From Roseovarius sp. (GTDB lineage Bacteria > Pseudomonadota > Alphaproteobacteria > Rhodobacterales > Rhodobacteraceae): a stretch of DNA of 32,042 bases. Position 1 is the stretch's first letter, and each line of letters begins with the position of its first letter. The stretch spans positions 1-32,042 of the forward strand of contig NZ_JAGPVV010000091.1 in assembly GCF_018066915.1 (NCBI RefSeq), written 5' to 3'. A model generated the notes under the pieces. It was given only the letters and a program-made list of their open reading frames with translations. It was not told the origin of the DNA and made no database searches. The position numbers and the translations under genes were made by a program. Positions 16,132 to 25,017 of this stretch are shown here, piece after piece.

Positions 16132-16208
16132 GGACCACCCACACTCTTTCCCTGGGGCTGATCGCCCTCCTTCCCCTGTCCTGCAAGAAAAGGAGACAGC
16201 AGAAGTGA
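16128..16208 (+). CDS. Micro-ORF of 26 codons bridging nspC and the dehydrogenase
   Basis: ATG 16128 overlaps the nspC stop (ATGA), and TGA 16206-16208 overlaps the GTG start of the next gene (GTGA). The peptide begins MRTTHTLSLGLIALLPLSC, a short basic-then-hydrophobic run like a signal or membrane segment. It ends in seven residues rich in Lys, Arg and Gln. The Cys resembles a lipobox position, but Pro at -3 makes lipidation doubtful. The ribosome site of the downstream gene (AGGAG, 16191-16195) lies inside it, so its translation would directly affect dehydrogenase initiation. It could equally be a chance spacer. I know of no homologue. Confidence 0.45.
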   Translation: MRTTHTLSLGLIALLPLSCKKRRQQK

Positions 16209-17443
16209 AACGTAACGTGCTCATCATCGGTGCCGGTGGCGTGGCGCAGGTCGTCGCCCATAAATGCGCCCAGAACAACGATATTCTGGGCGATCTGCAC
16301 ATCGCCTCGCGCACGCAGGCAAAATGCGATGCGATCATCGCCTCGGTGCAAGAGAAATCCGCGATGAAGGTGCCGGGCACCTTTGCCAGCCATGCGATTG
16401 ACGCCATGAACAGCGCCGCCGTGGCCGCGCTCATCCGCGAGACAGGCGCGCAGATTGTCATCAACGTCGGCTCGCCCTTCGTGAACATGTCGGTGCTCGA
16501 CGCCTGTATCGAGACAGGCGCCGCCTATATCGACACCGCCATTCACGAAGACCCGGCCAAGATTTGCGAAACGCCGCCGTGGTATGGCAATTACGAATGG
16601 AAAAAGCGCGACCTCTGCGCGCAAAACGGCGTGACCGCCATTCTCGGCATCGGATTTGATCCCGGCGTGGTCAATGCCTTTGCCCGGTTTGCGGCGGATG
16701 AATACATGGACAAGGTCACGTCCATCGACATCGTGGATATCAACGCAGGCTCACACGGGCGCTATTTCGCGACCAATTTCGACCCTGAAATCAACTTCCG
16801 CGAGTTCACCGGCACCGTTTACTCTTGGCAGAATGGTGCCTGGCAAGAGAACAAGATGTTCGAGGTGGGGCGCGATTGGGACCTGCCGGTCGTTGGCACC
16901 TGCCGCGCCTATCTCTCGGGCCATGACGAGGTGCATTCGCTGGCCGTTAACTATCCGGATGCCGATGTGCGGTTCTGGATGGGCTTTGGCGAGCATTACA
17001 TCAATGTCTTTACGGTGCTCCAGAACCTTGGCTTGCTGTCAGAGCATCCTGTCACAACCGCCGAGGGGCTGGAAGTGGTGCCGCTCAAACTCGTCAAGGC
17101 GGTGCTGCCTGATCCGGCATCACTGGCCCCGAACTACACCGGCAAAACCTGTATCGGGGATCTGGTCAAGGGCACCAAGGACGGCGCGCCGGTCGAGGTG
17201 TTTGTCTACAACGTGGCCGATCACAAAGAGGCCTTTGAAGAGGTGGGCAGCCAGGGGATTTCCTATACCGCTGGCGTGCCACCTGTCGCCGCAGCCCTCC
17301 TGATCGCGCAGGGGGATTGGGACGTGGGCGCAATGCGCAATGTCGAGGAATTGGACCCCAAGCCGTATTTCACGGTCCTTGATCGTCTGGGCCTGCCCAC
17401 CCGCGTTCTTTTCAACGGCGTGGACAAGGCGTGGAACGACTGA
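16205..17443 (+). CDS. Carboxyspermidine/carboxynorspermidine dehydrogenase
   Basis: Saccharopine-dehydrogenase-family enzyme of 412 residues. It joins aspartate semialdehyde to putrescine (or diaminopropane) with NADPH, giving the carboxy-polyamine that NspC decarboxylates. The Rossmann motif is at the start (VLIIGAGGVAQVVAHKCA). Family segments follow: HIASRT, INVGSPFVNMSVLDAC, YIDTAIHED, LGIGFDPGVVNAFARFA and the C-terminal KPYFTVLDRLGLPTRV. GTG 16205 is chosen because AGGAG lies nine bases upstream and the Rossmann strand begins at once. The pairing with nspC makes the polyamine role far more likely than lysine metabolism. A bidirectional-looking terminator follows. Confidence 0.92.
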   Translation: MKRNVLIIGAGGVAQVVAHKCAQNNDILGDLHIASRTQAKCDAIIASVQEKSAMKVPGTFASHAIDAMNSAAVAALIRETGAQIVINVGSPFVNMSVLDACIETGAAYIDTAIHEDPAKICETPPWYGNYEWKKRDLCAQNGVTAILGIGFDPGVVNAFARFAADEYMDKVTSIDIVDINAGSHGRYFATNFDPEINFREFTGTVYSWQNGAWQENKMFEVGRDWDLPVVGTCRAYLSGHDEVHSLAVNYPDADVRFWMGFGEHYINVFTVLQNLGLLSEHPVTTAEGLEVVPLKLVKAVLPDPASLAPNYTGKTCIGDLVKGTKDGAPVEVFVYNVADHKEAFEEVGSQGISYTAGVPPVAAALLIAQGDWDVGAMRNVEELDPKPYFTVLDRLGLPTRVLFNGVDKAWND

Positions 17444-17451
17444 TCTGAAAA

Positions 17452-17485
17452 ATCGGGGCAGGCGGGTGTGCCGACCTGCCCCGAT
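17452..17485. terminator. Shared terminator of the polyamine genes and mcp1
   Basis: A perfect 11-bp stem, ATCGGGGCAGG (17452-17462) with CCTGCCCCGAT (17475-17485), has a 12-nt loop. It sits in the 49-bp gap between convergent genes. On the - strand the stem runs into TTTTT, a good terminator for the receptor gene. On the + strand no T-run follows, so it is weaker there. Confidence 0.75.
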
Positions 17486-17492
17486 CCGTTGG

Positions 17493-19187
17493 TCAGGCGC
17501 TTTCCTTGTGGCCAAACCGTGCATCCAGATCGTCGCCCATAGCGCCGAGGTCAAACTCGAAACCACTGTCCGACTTTACGCCGCTGGCCTTTTTCGACCG
17601 CGCAGGGGCCTTGCCGCGCTTGAGCGGGATCACGGAGCTAGACACAGCACTTGGGCTCTCGCGCCGCGTGACTGCCGCAGGTTGATCCGCCACCTTGAAG
17701 AAGCCCACAGTGACGGTCAGCTCCTCGGCGAGGCTGGCAAGCTGGGTTGCGCTGCTCGACAATTCCTCCGACGCGGCGTTATTGGTCTGGGTCACAAGGT
17801 CAAGCTGCTGAATGGACAGGGCGATCTGCGACGAGCCGCTCGAAAGCTCGCGCGAGGCATCGCTGATTTCCGTCACCAGCCCCGAGGTGCGTTCGATATT
17901 GGGCACCAGTTCTGCCAGCATCGTTCCGGCCCCGAAAGCCGTATTCACGGTGGTCGCGGAGAGAGAGGAGATCTCGGCGGCAGCAGTCTGGCTGCGTTCC
18001 GCCAGCTTGCGCACCTCGGCGGCGACCACGGCAAAGCCGCGCCCATGCTCGCCCGCGCGCGCGGCTTCGACGGCGGCATTCAGCGCCAAGAGATCGGTTT
18101 GCCGCGCGATTTCCTGAACCACCATGATGCGGTCCGCAATCGTCTGCATAGCGCTGACCGCATCGGCCACGGCGCGGCCACTGGTGCGGGCATCCTCGGC
18201 GGATTTGGTCGCGATCCCTTCGGTGATTTGCGAATTCTCGGCGCTTTGCTTGATATTCGCGGTCATCTGTTCCACGGCGGAAGAGGCCTCTTCTGTCGCC
18301 GCCGCCTGATCGGACGCCCCGCGCGCCAGTTCCTCCGAGGTTTCCGCCAGTTGCGCCGCGCCAGATGACACGTTGCGCACCGAGTTGCTCACATCAGCCA
18401 CGATATCGCGCAGACGCAGAACCATGTCGTTGATCGACGCCTGCAAGGTCGACACCTCATCGCGCCCGCGCACCTCGAGCGTATGACGCAAATCGCCTTT
18501 GGAAATGCCGTGGGCCAGTTCGGCGGCCTTTGCTACCCGTTTCGCGATCGAGAGCGTGATCACGGTTGCCGCGGCAAGACCGACCAGCAAAGAGAGAACC
18601 AACATCAGCACCAGATTGAACTTGGCCGTTTCATAGGCGACCGTGGCCTCTGCGGCGCGCTTACTAAGGTTGCCGATGATCGTCTCGCGCATCTGTTTGA
18701 GCGAGGCGCGGATCTCGACACCCATGTCCATCAGGTCGGTGTGAAAGAGCGTATTGGCCGCATCGCCATTGCCTGCGGATTCGAGTGCGATCACGCGGGT
18801 ATTCATGGCAAAGGCGCGTTTGTGCAGGTCTTCAAAGGCCGCCAACTCGGCCACCAGTTTGGGGTTTTTCGCCATGCCGCGCAATTCGATAATCTTTTCA
18901 TCAACGATAGAAGCCTGCGCCACAACGCCCGCTTTCATCTTGTCGAGGTGATCGGCGGGCGCATCGGGCAGGCCGATAAGATAAGAGGCGACACCGGTCA
19001 GAACCATGAGTTTTGCCTCGAACATCTCGTTGATGACGCCAAGCTCTGCGACTTCCAGACGCATGATGTCCTGAAGCTCGGCATCTGCCGCCCTGAGGTC
19101 TCTCAGGGCCATGACAACCGAGGCGCCGAACAAGGCAAAGATAAAGATATAGGTTCCGGCCAGTTTGGCTTTAATACTCAGTCTCAT
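17493..19187 (-). CDS. Methyl-accepting chemotaxis protein 1
   Basis: Transmembrane chemoreceptor of 564 residues. It has an N-terminal membrane helix (about 8-29) and a helical periplasmic ligand domain of the four-helix-bundle type (about 30-187). A second membrane helix (about 190-215), a HAMP linker ([19 protein letters not shown]) and a methylation/signalling coiled coil follow. The hairpin tip is nearly canonical: [21 protein letters not shown] and [20 protein letters not shown] linker then leads to a C-terminal tail starting SGFEFDLGA and continuing with DDLD, shared with receptor 2; it is not the NWETF-type CheR tether. ATG 19187 has AAAGGA upstream; an in-frame start ten codons earlier is less likely. 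It points away from the che operon and is transcribed separately. Confidence 0.94.
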   Translation of the reverse strand: MRLSIKAKLAGTYIFIFALFGASVVMALRDLRAADAELQDIMRLEVAELGVINEMFEAKLMVLTGVASYLIGLPDAPADHLDKMKAGVVAQASIVDEKIIELRGMAKNPKLVAELAAFEDLHKRAFAMNTRVIALESAGNGDAANTLFHTDLMDMGVEIRASLKQMRETIIGNLSKRAAEATVAYETAKFNLVLMLVLSLLVGLAAATVITLSIAKRVAKAAELAHGISKGDLRHTLEVRGRDEVSTLQASINDMVLRLRDIVADVSNSVRNVSSGAAQLAETSEELARGASDQAAATEEASSAVEQMTANIKQSAENSQITEGIATKSAEDARTSGRAVADAVSAMQTIADRIMVVQEIARQTDLLALNAAVEAARAGEHGRGFAVVAAEVRKLAERSQTAAAEISSLSATTVNTAFGAGTMLAELVPNIERTSGLVTEISDASRELSSGSSQIALSIQQLDLVTQTNNAASEELSSSATQLASLAEELTVTVGFFKVADQPAAVTRRESPSAVSSSVIPLKRGKAPARSKKASGVKSDSGFEFDLGAMGDDLDARFGHKESA

Positions 19188-19724
19188 AGTTGGTCCTTTG
19201 GTCAAGTCGCGTCGCAATCGGTGCCGGACGCGGAAAAATTAAAGAGTGTGAGAACACGGGAACCAGGCAAACTGGCGACACACAGAGGGCTTTCCGATCG
19301 CTCGGCGGTGGGGTTGCGGCAGGTGTTTGGCCCTAGGTCTGCTTTGGTGCGTTTCGTCACGGGTGATCATCCATGGCTGGGATGGGATGAGGCGCTCCTC
19401 AAGGATGTGAACGGCATGTGAACGCGGGGGGTTATCTATCCTCATGGGTAGACGGAACGCCGACAGGCGGGGCGAATGGCGCAAAACCCCGGATTTTCGC
19501 CCAGAATTGGGGGCGCAGGGGCCGCAACCGTTACTGACCAGCCGCGATAGATAGCGCTGCCATCTTTTGCGCTGAGGCGTGATCTTTCGTGGGCCAAAAC
19601 TGGCCTTTGGCGTTTGTAAACAATGCCAAGGCGCAACCGTTGAACGCGAAGACACATGTTGCAGCCGACATATTTGAAAAGATCACCGAGCGGGCCTTTT
19701 CAGATCTGTCCCCAAGTACGGACC
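19188..19724. promoter_or_regulatory. 537-bp divergent control region of the che island
   Basis: This gap separates receptor 1 (-) from the che operon (+). I see no convincing gene in it. It holds a tandem direct repeat ATGTGAACG at 19405-19413 and 19416-19424, exactly 11 bp apart (one helical turn). It also holds GGCCA-AAAC-TGGCC at about 19592-19605, and an imperfect dyad from TTGGC (19608) to GCCAA (19629) with TTGT-AA-ACAA inside it. Single TTAA and no spaced TTAA pair argue against a full CtrA site. Promoters for both directions must lie here. Confidence 0.4.
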
Positions 19725-20057
19725 ATGGACCCCATGACCAAGAAACTGCCTCTGACCGGGGATTTGAAGATCGCCTCGGCGGATGATCTTGCCCGGCAAT
19801 TGAACACCGCCCTGACCGCGGGCGATGTCAGCCTTTGCACCAAGAAACTCGTCAGCATTGATGCCGCCAGCATTCAGATCCTGGTGTCCGCGTTCGCGAC
19901 GGCGCAGGGCACAGGCCACAAGCTTGCCGTTGATATGCCCTCGGGCGGCGTTCTGGAAACCGCGTTTGAGCGTCTTGCGCTCTTGCCGCTGGCCGTTGTC
20001 GAGACGGGCGTTCTCGTCGGGATCACGGGCGTTCAAACCCTGCAGGTGGCTGCATGA
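19725..20057 (+). CDS. STAS-domain protein, first gene of the che operon
   Basis: Small soluble protein of 110 residues with the STAS (anti-anti-sigma/MlaB-like) pattern. A short strand GDLKIASADDLARQLNTAL is followed by the signature VSIDAASIQILVSAFATA, where SpoIIAA-type proteins carry their phosphorylatable Ser, and then KLAVDMPSGGVLETAFERLAL. It is coupled to cheY by ATGA. STAS proteins at the head of alphaproteobacterial che operons are known by annotation, but I know of no settled function; adaptor or scaffold are possibilities. The start is uncertain: ATG 19725 and ATG 19734 both fit, and ATG 19656 would add unconserved residues. None has a strong ribosome site. Confidence 0.8.
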   Translation: MDPMTKKLPLTGDLKIASADDLARQLNTALTAGDVSLCTKKLVSIDAASIQILVSAFATAQGTGHKLAVDMPSGGVLETAFERLALLPLAVVETGVLVGITGVQTLQVAA

Positions 20058-20416
20058 AAACGGTTCTGGCAGTCGACGATTCCCCGTCCATCCGGCAAAT
20101 GGTTGGCCTGACCCTGCGCGGGGCGGGCTATAATGTGATCGAGGCCGTGGATGGGCGGGACGCCTTGGAAAAGGCCACCACACTCAAGATCGACGCGGTT
20201 CTGACCGATCAGAACATGCCGAATTTGGATGGTCTGGGCTTTATCCGCGCCTTTCGCGCCCATCCAAGCAGTCAGGGTATTCCGGTGATCTTTCTGTCCA
20301 CCGACTCGGCGGATGCGCTCAAGCAAGAGGCGCGCTCGGTCGGTGCCCTTGGCTGGATGGTCAAACCCTTTTCACAGGCGCAACTTCTCAGCGTCATTCA
20401 GAAGGTTCTGGGATGA
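20054..20416 (+). CDS. cheY: CheY-type response regulator
   Basis: Single receiver domain of 120 residues without an output domain. The acidic pocket is Asp8/Asp9 (AVDDSPS), the phosphoacceptor is Asp52 in LTDQNMPNLDG, and the switch residues are Thr83 (FLSTDS) and Lys104 (MVKPFS). It should carry phosphoryl groups from CheA to the flagellar switch or serve as a phosphate sink. It overlaps both neighbours by 4 bp. It is the only stand-alone CheY here; others may exist elsewhere in the genome. Confidence 0.95.
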   Translation: MKTVLAVDDSPSIRQMVGLTLRGAGYNVIEAVDGRDALEKATTLKIDAVLTDQNMPNLDGLGFIRAFRAHPSSQGIPVIFLSTDSADALKQEARSVGALGWMVKPFSQAQLLSVIQKVLG

Positions 20417-22338
20417 TGGACAATGACATTGCTGCGGTCTTTCTCGAAGAGGCCAGCGAACTTCTCGAAAGCCTCGAACAGGGTCTCTTGAAGCTGCAAG
20501 CGGACCCGAACAACCTCGATCTGGTCAACGCGGCCTTTCGCGATCTGCACACGATCAAAGGCTCGGGCGCGATGTTCGGATTCACCGAACTCGCGGCCTT
20601 CATCCACAAATTCGAGACTGCGTTCGAGAAAATCCGGTCCGGGCAGATCAAGGTCAGCGCATCGCTCATTCGCGTGGCGCTGCGCGCCGCCGACGAAATC
20701 AAGGGGTTTCTCGCGGGCGACGCCGCAATGACCCCGGCACGTCAGGCGATCCTCGATGATCTGGAACAGGCTGTCAGCCCCGGTCAGGCTCCGGTGGAGA
20801 CACCCGTTTCTGCCTCTGACGCAGGCTGGCGGCTCTGCTTTCGGCTGGCCTCGGATGCCCTTGCCCTTGGCGCGCGTCCCGAGGCGCTCTTGGATGAATT
20901 GCGCGGGCTTGGGGCGTTCAACCTTGTGGCCGATCTGAGCCGCATTGCGCCCCTCGACCAGATCGAGACGCAGGCCTGTCTGTTGGGATGGTCCACGGAC
21001 CTGCCCGCATCGGCCCGTGAGGATGACATCAAGGCGGTCTTCATGTTCCACGAGGGCAACATGGAGTTCAACCTCGTCAACCTTGCCGCCCCCGCGCCAG
21101 AGGCCCCCGCCTCTCCCTTGCCCCTTGCCGAATCCGCTGGGACCGGGCCGCAGCCCGCCCAGCAAAGTGCGACCATGCGCGTGCCGGCCGAGCGTCTGGA
21201 CGAGTTGATGGATCAGGTGGGCGAGTTGGTCATCGCCGAGGCCCGCCTCTGCGCCTTGGCCAACACCAGCAAAGACCCCTCCATGATGGCCGCCGTCGAG
21301 GACATTCAGCGCCTCGCCTCACGGATGCGCGACACCACGATGAGCATCCGCATGGTGCCCATCAGCTCGATCATCGGCCGGTTTCGCCGCCTTGTGCATG
21401 ACCTCTCCGAAGGCTTGGGCAAGAGCGTCAACTTTGTCGTCACGGGGGCGGATACCGAGCTTGATAAAACCGTGATCGAACGTCTGGGCGATCCGCTTGT
21501 CCATATCATCCGCAACGCGATTGATCACGGGCTCGAGACAGACGAGGCTCGCGCCGCCGCAGGCAAACCGGATCGCGGCACCATCGAACTCAGCGCCGAG
21601 CATCTCGGGGCCGAGGTGGTGATCTCGGTCAAGGACAATGGCCGCGGTCTCGACCGCAGCAAGCTGCGCGCGCGCGCCATCGAACAGGGTCTTTTGTCCC
21701 CCGAGGCCACCCCATCCGAGGCCGAACTGTTCGCGCTCATCCTCGAGCCGGGATTCTCCACTGCCGCCAAGGTCACAGAGCTTTCGGGGCGCGGTGTGGG
21801 CATGGATGTGGTCAAGCGCACGGTCGAAGGCCTGAGGGGACGCATCGTGATCGCGTCCGAGCCGGGGCACGGCACGACCTTCACGCTGCGCCTGCCGCTC
21901 ACGCTGTCGATCATCGACGGGCTTTTGGTCGAGGTCGGCGGGGATCGCTACATCATCCCGATGGCGGCGGTGCAAGAGATTGTGGAGCTGCCCGCCAGTG
22001 ATGCCGGGGCCGATACAACCTCGAGCTTTCTGCAAATCCGCAACGCTCTGGTGCCGTTCCTGCGGCTCAGAACGCTTCTGGACTGCGCCGAGGAACGCAA
22101 CACGCTTCAGAATGTGATTGTGGTCTCTGCCTCCAGTATGCGCGTTGGGCTTGTGGTCGACCGTATCCTTGGCACCAACCAGACCGTCGTCAAACAGATG
22201 TCGCGCCTGCACGCGGGCGTCAAATCCATCTCGGGTGCCACCATCCTTGGCGACGGCTCGGTCGCGCTCGTGCTGGAAGTCGGCAATCTTGTCGAACTGG
22301 CCCGGACGGACCTCAGAAAAATCGAGAAAGCAGCATGA
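20413..22338 (+). CDS. cheA: Chemotaxis histidine kinase CheA
   Basis: Soluble kinase of 641 residues that autophosphorylates in response to receptor arrays and passes phosphate to CheY and CheB. Domains in order are: the HPt P1 with phospho-His46 in LHTIKGSGAMFGF; a divergent P2-like region (about 135-230); the dimerisation P3 (RVPAERLDELMDQVGELVIAEARL); the P4 ATPase with N box (LVHIIRNAIDHGLE), G1 (VKDNGRGLD) and G2 (GRGVGMDVVKR); and the CheW-like P5 (LSIIDGLLVEVGGDRYIIPMAA to the C-terminus). All catalytic boxes look intact. The start overlaps the cheY stop; a second ATG follows at once. CheW is coupled at the 3' end. Confidence 0.97.
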   Translation: MMDNDIAAVFLEEASELLESLEQGLLKLQADPNNLDLVNAAFRDLHTIKGSGAMFGFTELAAFIHKFETAFEKIRSGQIKVSASLIRVALRAADEIKGFLAGDAAMTPARQAILDDLEQAVSPGQAPVETPVSASDAGWRLCFRLASDALALGARPEALLDELRGLGAFNLVADLSRIAPLDQIETQACLLGWSTDLPASAREDDIKAVFMFHEGNMEFNLVNLAAPAPEAPASPLPLAESAGTGPQPAQQSATMRVPAERLDELMDQVGELVIAEARLCALANTSKDPSMMAAVEDIQRLASRMRDTTMSIRMVPISSIIGRFRRLVHDLSEGLGKSVNFVVTGADTELDKTVIERLGDPLVHIIRNAIDHGLETDEARAAAGKPDRGTIELSAEHLGAEVVISVKDNGRGLDRSKLRARAIEQGLLSPEATPSEAELFALILEPGFSTAAKVTELSGRGVGMDVVKRTVEGLRGRIVIASEPGHGTTFTLRLPLTLSIIDGLLVEVGGDRYIIPMAAVQEIVELPASDAGADTTSSFLQIRNALVPFLRLRTLLDCAEERNTLQNVIVVSASSMRVGLVVDRILGTNQTVVKQMSRLHAGVKSISGATILGDGSVALVLEVGNLVELARTDLRKIEKAA

Positions 22339-22817
22339 CCAAAGACCTCAACGGATCGGGCAAGACCCTCACGGTGGTTGCCCTGCGCCTTGGCGAACGG
22401 ATTTTCGCCATTGAAACCAGCGCGGTTCTGGAAATCCTTGCGCCCATCCCCGTGACCCGCGTGCCCCATGGCGGTGCCTTTGCGCAAGGCGTCATCAATG
22501 TGCGCGGCGGGGTTGTGCCGCTCGCTGATCTGCGCGTGATCTTCAGCATTCCCAAGCTGCCAGTCGATGAGGACACGCGCATTCTGGTTCTGCAAATCCC
22601 GATCGAGAACGAACAGATCACCGTGGGCATCACCGCCGACGAGGTTCTCGAAGTGGTGACGGTCGACTGTGATCGTATCGAACCCTTGCCGCCCGCAGGC
22701 ACGATCTGGCCCGCCGACTATGTTCGGGGCCTCATTCAGGGGCACGAGGGCATCACCATCCTGCCCGACCTCAACACCATCTTTGCTGCGCATATCGCGA
22801 CAGCCAACGCTCTCTGA
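22335..22817 (+). CDS. cheW: CheW coupling protein 1
   Basis: SH3-like scaffold of 160 residues that links receptors to CheA. The CheW pattern is VVALRLGERIFAIETSAVLEILAPIPVTRVP, then GVINVRGGVVPLADLRVIF and VGITADEVLEVVTVD. Compared with the second CheW (24505-25017) it has a different C-terminal third, suggesting the two are not interchangeable. It overlaps the cheA stop (ATGA) and is 18 bp before the receptor gene. Confidence 0.94.
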   Translation: MTKDLNGSGKTLTVVALRLGERIFAIETSAVLEILAPIPVTRVPHGGAFAQGVINVRGGVVPLADLRVIFSIPKLPVDEDTRILVLQIPIENEQITVGITADEVLEVVTVDCDRIEPLPPAGTIWPADYVRGLIQGHEGITILPDLNTIFAAHIATANAL

Positions 22818-22835
22818 GTAAAAGGTAATCATATC

Positions 22836-24494
22836 ATGAGACTGACCATCAAAGCGAAACTGGCCGCAACCTTCGTGTTGGTTCTGGGCATGGCGGGATT
22901 TGCCATGATCCTGGCGCTGAAGGATATGGCGGAGTTCAATCATAACCTCGACGTCATCGCGAACGAGGCGGGCGAGCGGGTTCACATGTCGGAGAAACTG
23001 ATTTCGGCGCAGGCCCGGTTTCAACGTGACACCCGGAGTTATCTGCTGGCCGAGAATGTCGTGACCAAACGTGAGATTCAGAAAGAGATTGAAGAGGGGC
23101 TGGACGCGAAAAAAGAGGCGTTTGACCGCCTTCTGTCCATTGCCACCCCTGAGGGGCAGACGCTCTTGGCAGAGTATAGCCGGATTGAGCAGGATCTTTT
23201 GACGATCAATGCCAAGGCCATGTCGATGAAGGACATGAACCAACAGCTTGAGGCGTTTCGATATCTTCAGACCGAGGGTGCGCCGAGTGCGCGCGCGATG
23301 CGCGATACGCTGAATGAAATCATCGGTATCAACGAAACGATGATGACCGAAATGCTCGCGGATGCCGATGTGCAGTATACGAATTCCCGCAACCTGCTGG
23401 TGGTTCTCATGTCAGCCGCCGCTGTCATCGGTATTGGTGCCGCCGCTTGGGTCACATTCTCGATTTCCAAGGGTCTGTCGAGCGCGATTGCCATCACTGG
23501 CCGGGTTGCCTCTGGCGACCTGACCGAAACTGCCGCCGTTCGCGGCAATGACGAGATCAGCGATCTCTTGCAAGCGGTCAACGCGATGGTTCTCAAGCTG
23601 CGCGATGTCGTGGGCGATGTCTCGTCAGCCATCCGCAATGTCGCCTCGGGCAGTCAGCAAATGGCCGCCACATCTGAGGAATTGTCGCAAGGGGCCACCG
23701 AACAGGCGTCGTCCACCGAAGAAGCGTCGTCCTCGGTCGAACAGATGTCGGCCAATATCAAGCAGAGCGCCGAGAACGCCGCCGAAACCGAGCGCATGGC
23801 CATCAAATCCGCGCAGGATGCCCGCGAGAGCGGCAAGGCCGTGGCCGAAGCCGTCACCGCCATGCAGGATATCGCCAATCGCATCATGGTCGTGCAGGAG
23901 ATTGCCCGCCAGACCGACCTCTTGGCCCTCAACGCCGCGGTCGAGGCCGCGCGCGCAGGCGAGCATGGGCGCGGCTTTGCCGTGGTTGCCGCAGAGGTGC
24001 GCAAGCTGGCCGAACGCAGCCAGACCGCCGCAGCGGAAATCTCTGCCCTCTCTGCCGCCACGGTCCGTTCGGCGGAAACCGCAGGCACCATGCTGCAGGG
24101 TCTCGTGCCTGATATCGAGCGCACATCGGCCCTTGTCAGCGAAATCTCTGCCGCGTCCCAAGAGCTGTCCGCCGGTGCCACGCAGGTCAATCTGGCCATC
24201 CAGCAACTCGACAAGGTGACGCAAGAGAACACCTCGGCAGCCGAAGAACTCTCGGCCACAGCCGAAGAGCTTTCGAGCCAATCCGAGCAGTTGCAAGACG
24301 CGGTGTCCTACTTTGTTCTGGCCGACAAAGGGGCCGCTCAGCCTCAGGAGAAATCCGCCCCGGCCCGTGCCGCCGTGCGTTCGGTCAAGCCGACCGCAGG
24401 CAAGACCGGGCGAAATGCCGGTGGGTTCACCTTCAGCCTTGGGGCGAACAAGGATGATCTCGACCATGGCTTTGCATCGCGCGACGCGGCGTGA
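22836..24494 (+). CDS. Methyl-accepting chemotaxis protein 2
   Basis: Transmembrane chemoreceptor of 552 residues, a close paralogue of receptor 1. Both start MRLxIKAKLA. Membrane helices lie at about 8-29 and 190-210, with a helical periplasmic domain between them, then HAMP and a signalling coiled coil. The tip is canonical ([40 protein letters not shown]), and [20 protein letters not shown] is in the methylation/bundle region. An Ala/Lys-rich linker leads to a tail starting GGFTFSLGA and continuing DDLD, shared with receptor 1. The start has AAAGG upstream. It lies between two cheW genes. Confidence 0.96.
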   Translation: MRLTIKAKLAATFVLVLGMAGFAMILALKDMAEFNHNLDVIANEAGERVHMSEKLISAQARFQRDTRSYLLAENVVTKREIQKEIEEGLDAKKEAFDRLLSIATPEGQTLLAEYSRIEQDLLTINAKAMSMKDMNQQLEAFRYLQTEGAPSARAMRDTLNEIIGINETMMTEMLADADVQYTNSRNLLVVLMSAAAVIGIGAAAWVTFSISKGLSSAIAITGRVASGDLTETAAVRGNDEISDLLQAVNAMVLKLRDVVGDVSSAIRNVASGSQQMAATSEELSQGATEQASSTEEASSSVEQMSANIKQSAENAAETERMAIKSAQDARESGKAVAEAVTAMQDIANRIMVVQEIARQTDLLALNAAVEAARAGEHGRGFAVVAAEVRKLAERSQTAAAEISALSAATVRSAETAGTMLQGLVPDIERTSALVSEISAASQELSAGATQVNLAIQQLDKVTQENTSAAEELSATAEELSSQSEQLQDAVSYFVLADKGAAQPQEKSAPARAAVRSVKPTAGKTGRNAGGFTFSLGANKDDLDHGFASRDAA

Positions 24495-24504
24495 GGGCGG
24501 GACA

Positions 24505-25017
24505 ATGAACGAGAACACCCAAGTCGTCACCTTTCAATCGAGCGGCTCGCTCTTTGCTGTACCCGTGAACCGGGTCCAGCAGATCCTCGACACCCAGCCG
24601 ATTGCGGCGCTGCCCAACAGCCCCGCAGAACTCTTGGGTCTCATTGACGTGCGCGGCGAGAGCATCGCCGTCACTGACCTTTCAGAGCTTTTGTCGCGTG
24701 GACCGACCAAGGACACCTCCGAGACGCGCATTCTCATCCTGAGCCTCGTGAACGGCCCGCACAGGTCTACCGTAGGTCTGAAAACCGACCGCGTGATCGA
24801 GGTGACGGATCTCGACGAAGGCGGGGTCAAATCCCCCGCCGACGCAGGGATCACCACATGGGATGAAAGCGTGCTGACCGGCATTGGCCGCCGCAACGGC
24901 GATTTCGTCTGTATCCTCAATCTCGAAAAACTCTTTGGCGAAGGGGCGCGGCGCAAAACGCCCGAATTCGTCACCCAACGTCCCATCGAGACCACGGCGG
25001 AGTTTGCCCTGACATGA
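24505..25017 (+). CDS. cheW: CheW coupling protein 2
   Basis: Second CheW-like scaffold, 170 residues. The pattern is VVTFQSSGSLFAVPVNRVQQILDTQPIAALPNSPAELLGLIDVRGESIAVTDLSELL split over its first half, then TVGLKTDRVIEVTDLD and DFVCILNLEKLF at the end. ATG 24505 lies 10 bp after the receptor stop, preceded by a GGGCGGG ribosome site. The frame is open upstream only as a shadow of the receptor gene. It overlaps cheR by ATGA. Two CheW proteins in one operon suggest separate arrays or specialised roles for CheA and receptors. Confidence 0.93.
   Translation: MNENTQVVTFQSSGSLFAVPVNRVQQILDTQPIAALPNSPAELLGLIDVRGESIAVTDLSELLSRGPTKDTSETRILILSLVNGPHRSTVGLKTDRVIEVTDLDEGGVKSPADAGITTWDESVLTGIGRRNGDFVCILNLEKLFGEGARRKTPEFVTQRPIETTAEFALT

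Noticed and set aside
19239-19655. A - strand frame of 138 codons in the che control region
   Set aside because: Its composition is Arg/Pro/Ser-rich without motifs, and I saw no ribosome site or conserved pattern. It is treated as non-coding until shown otherwise.
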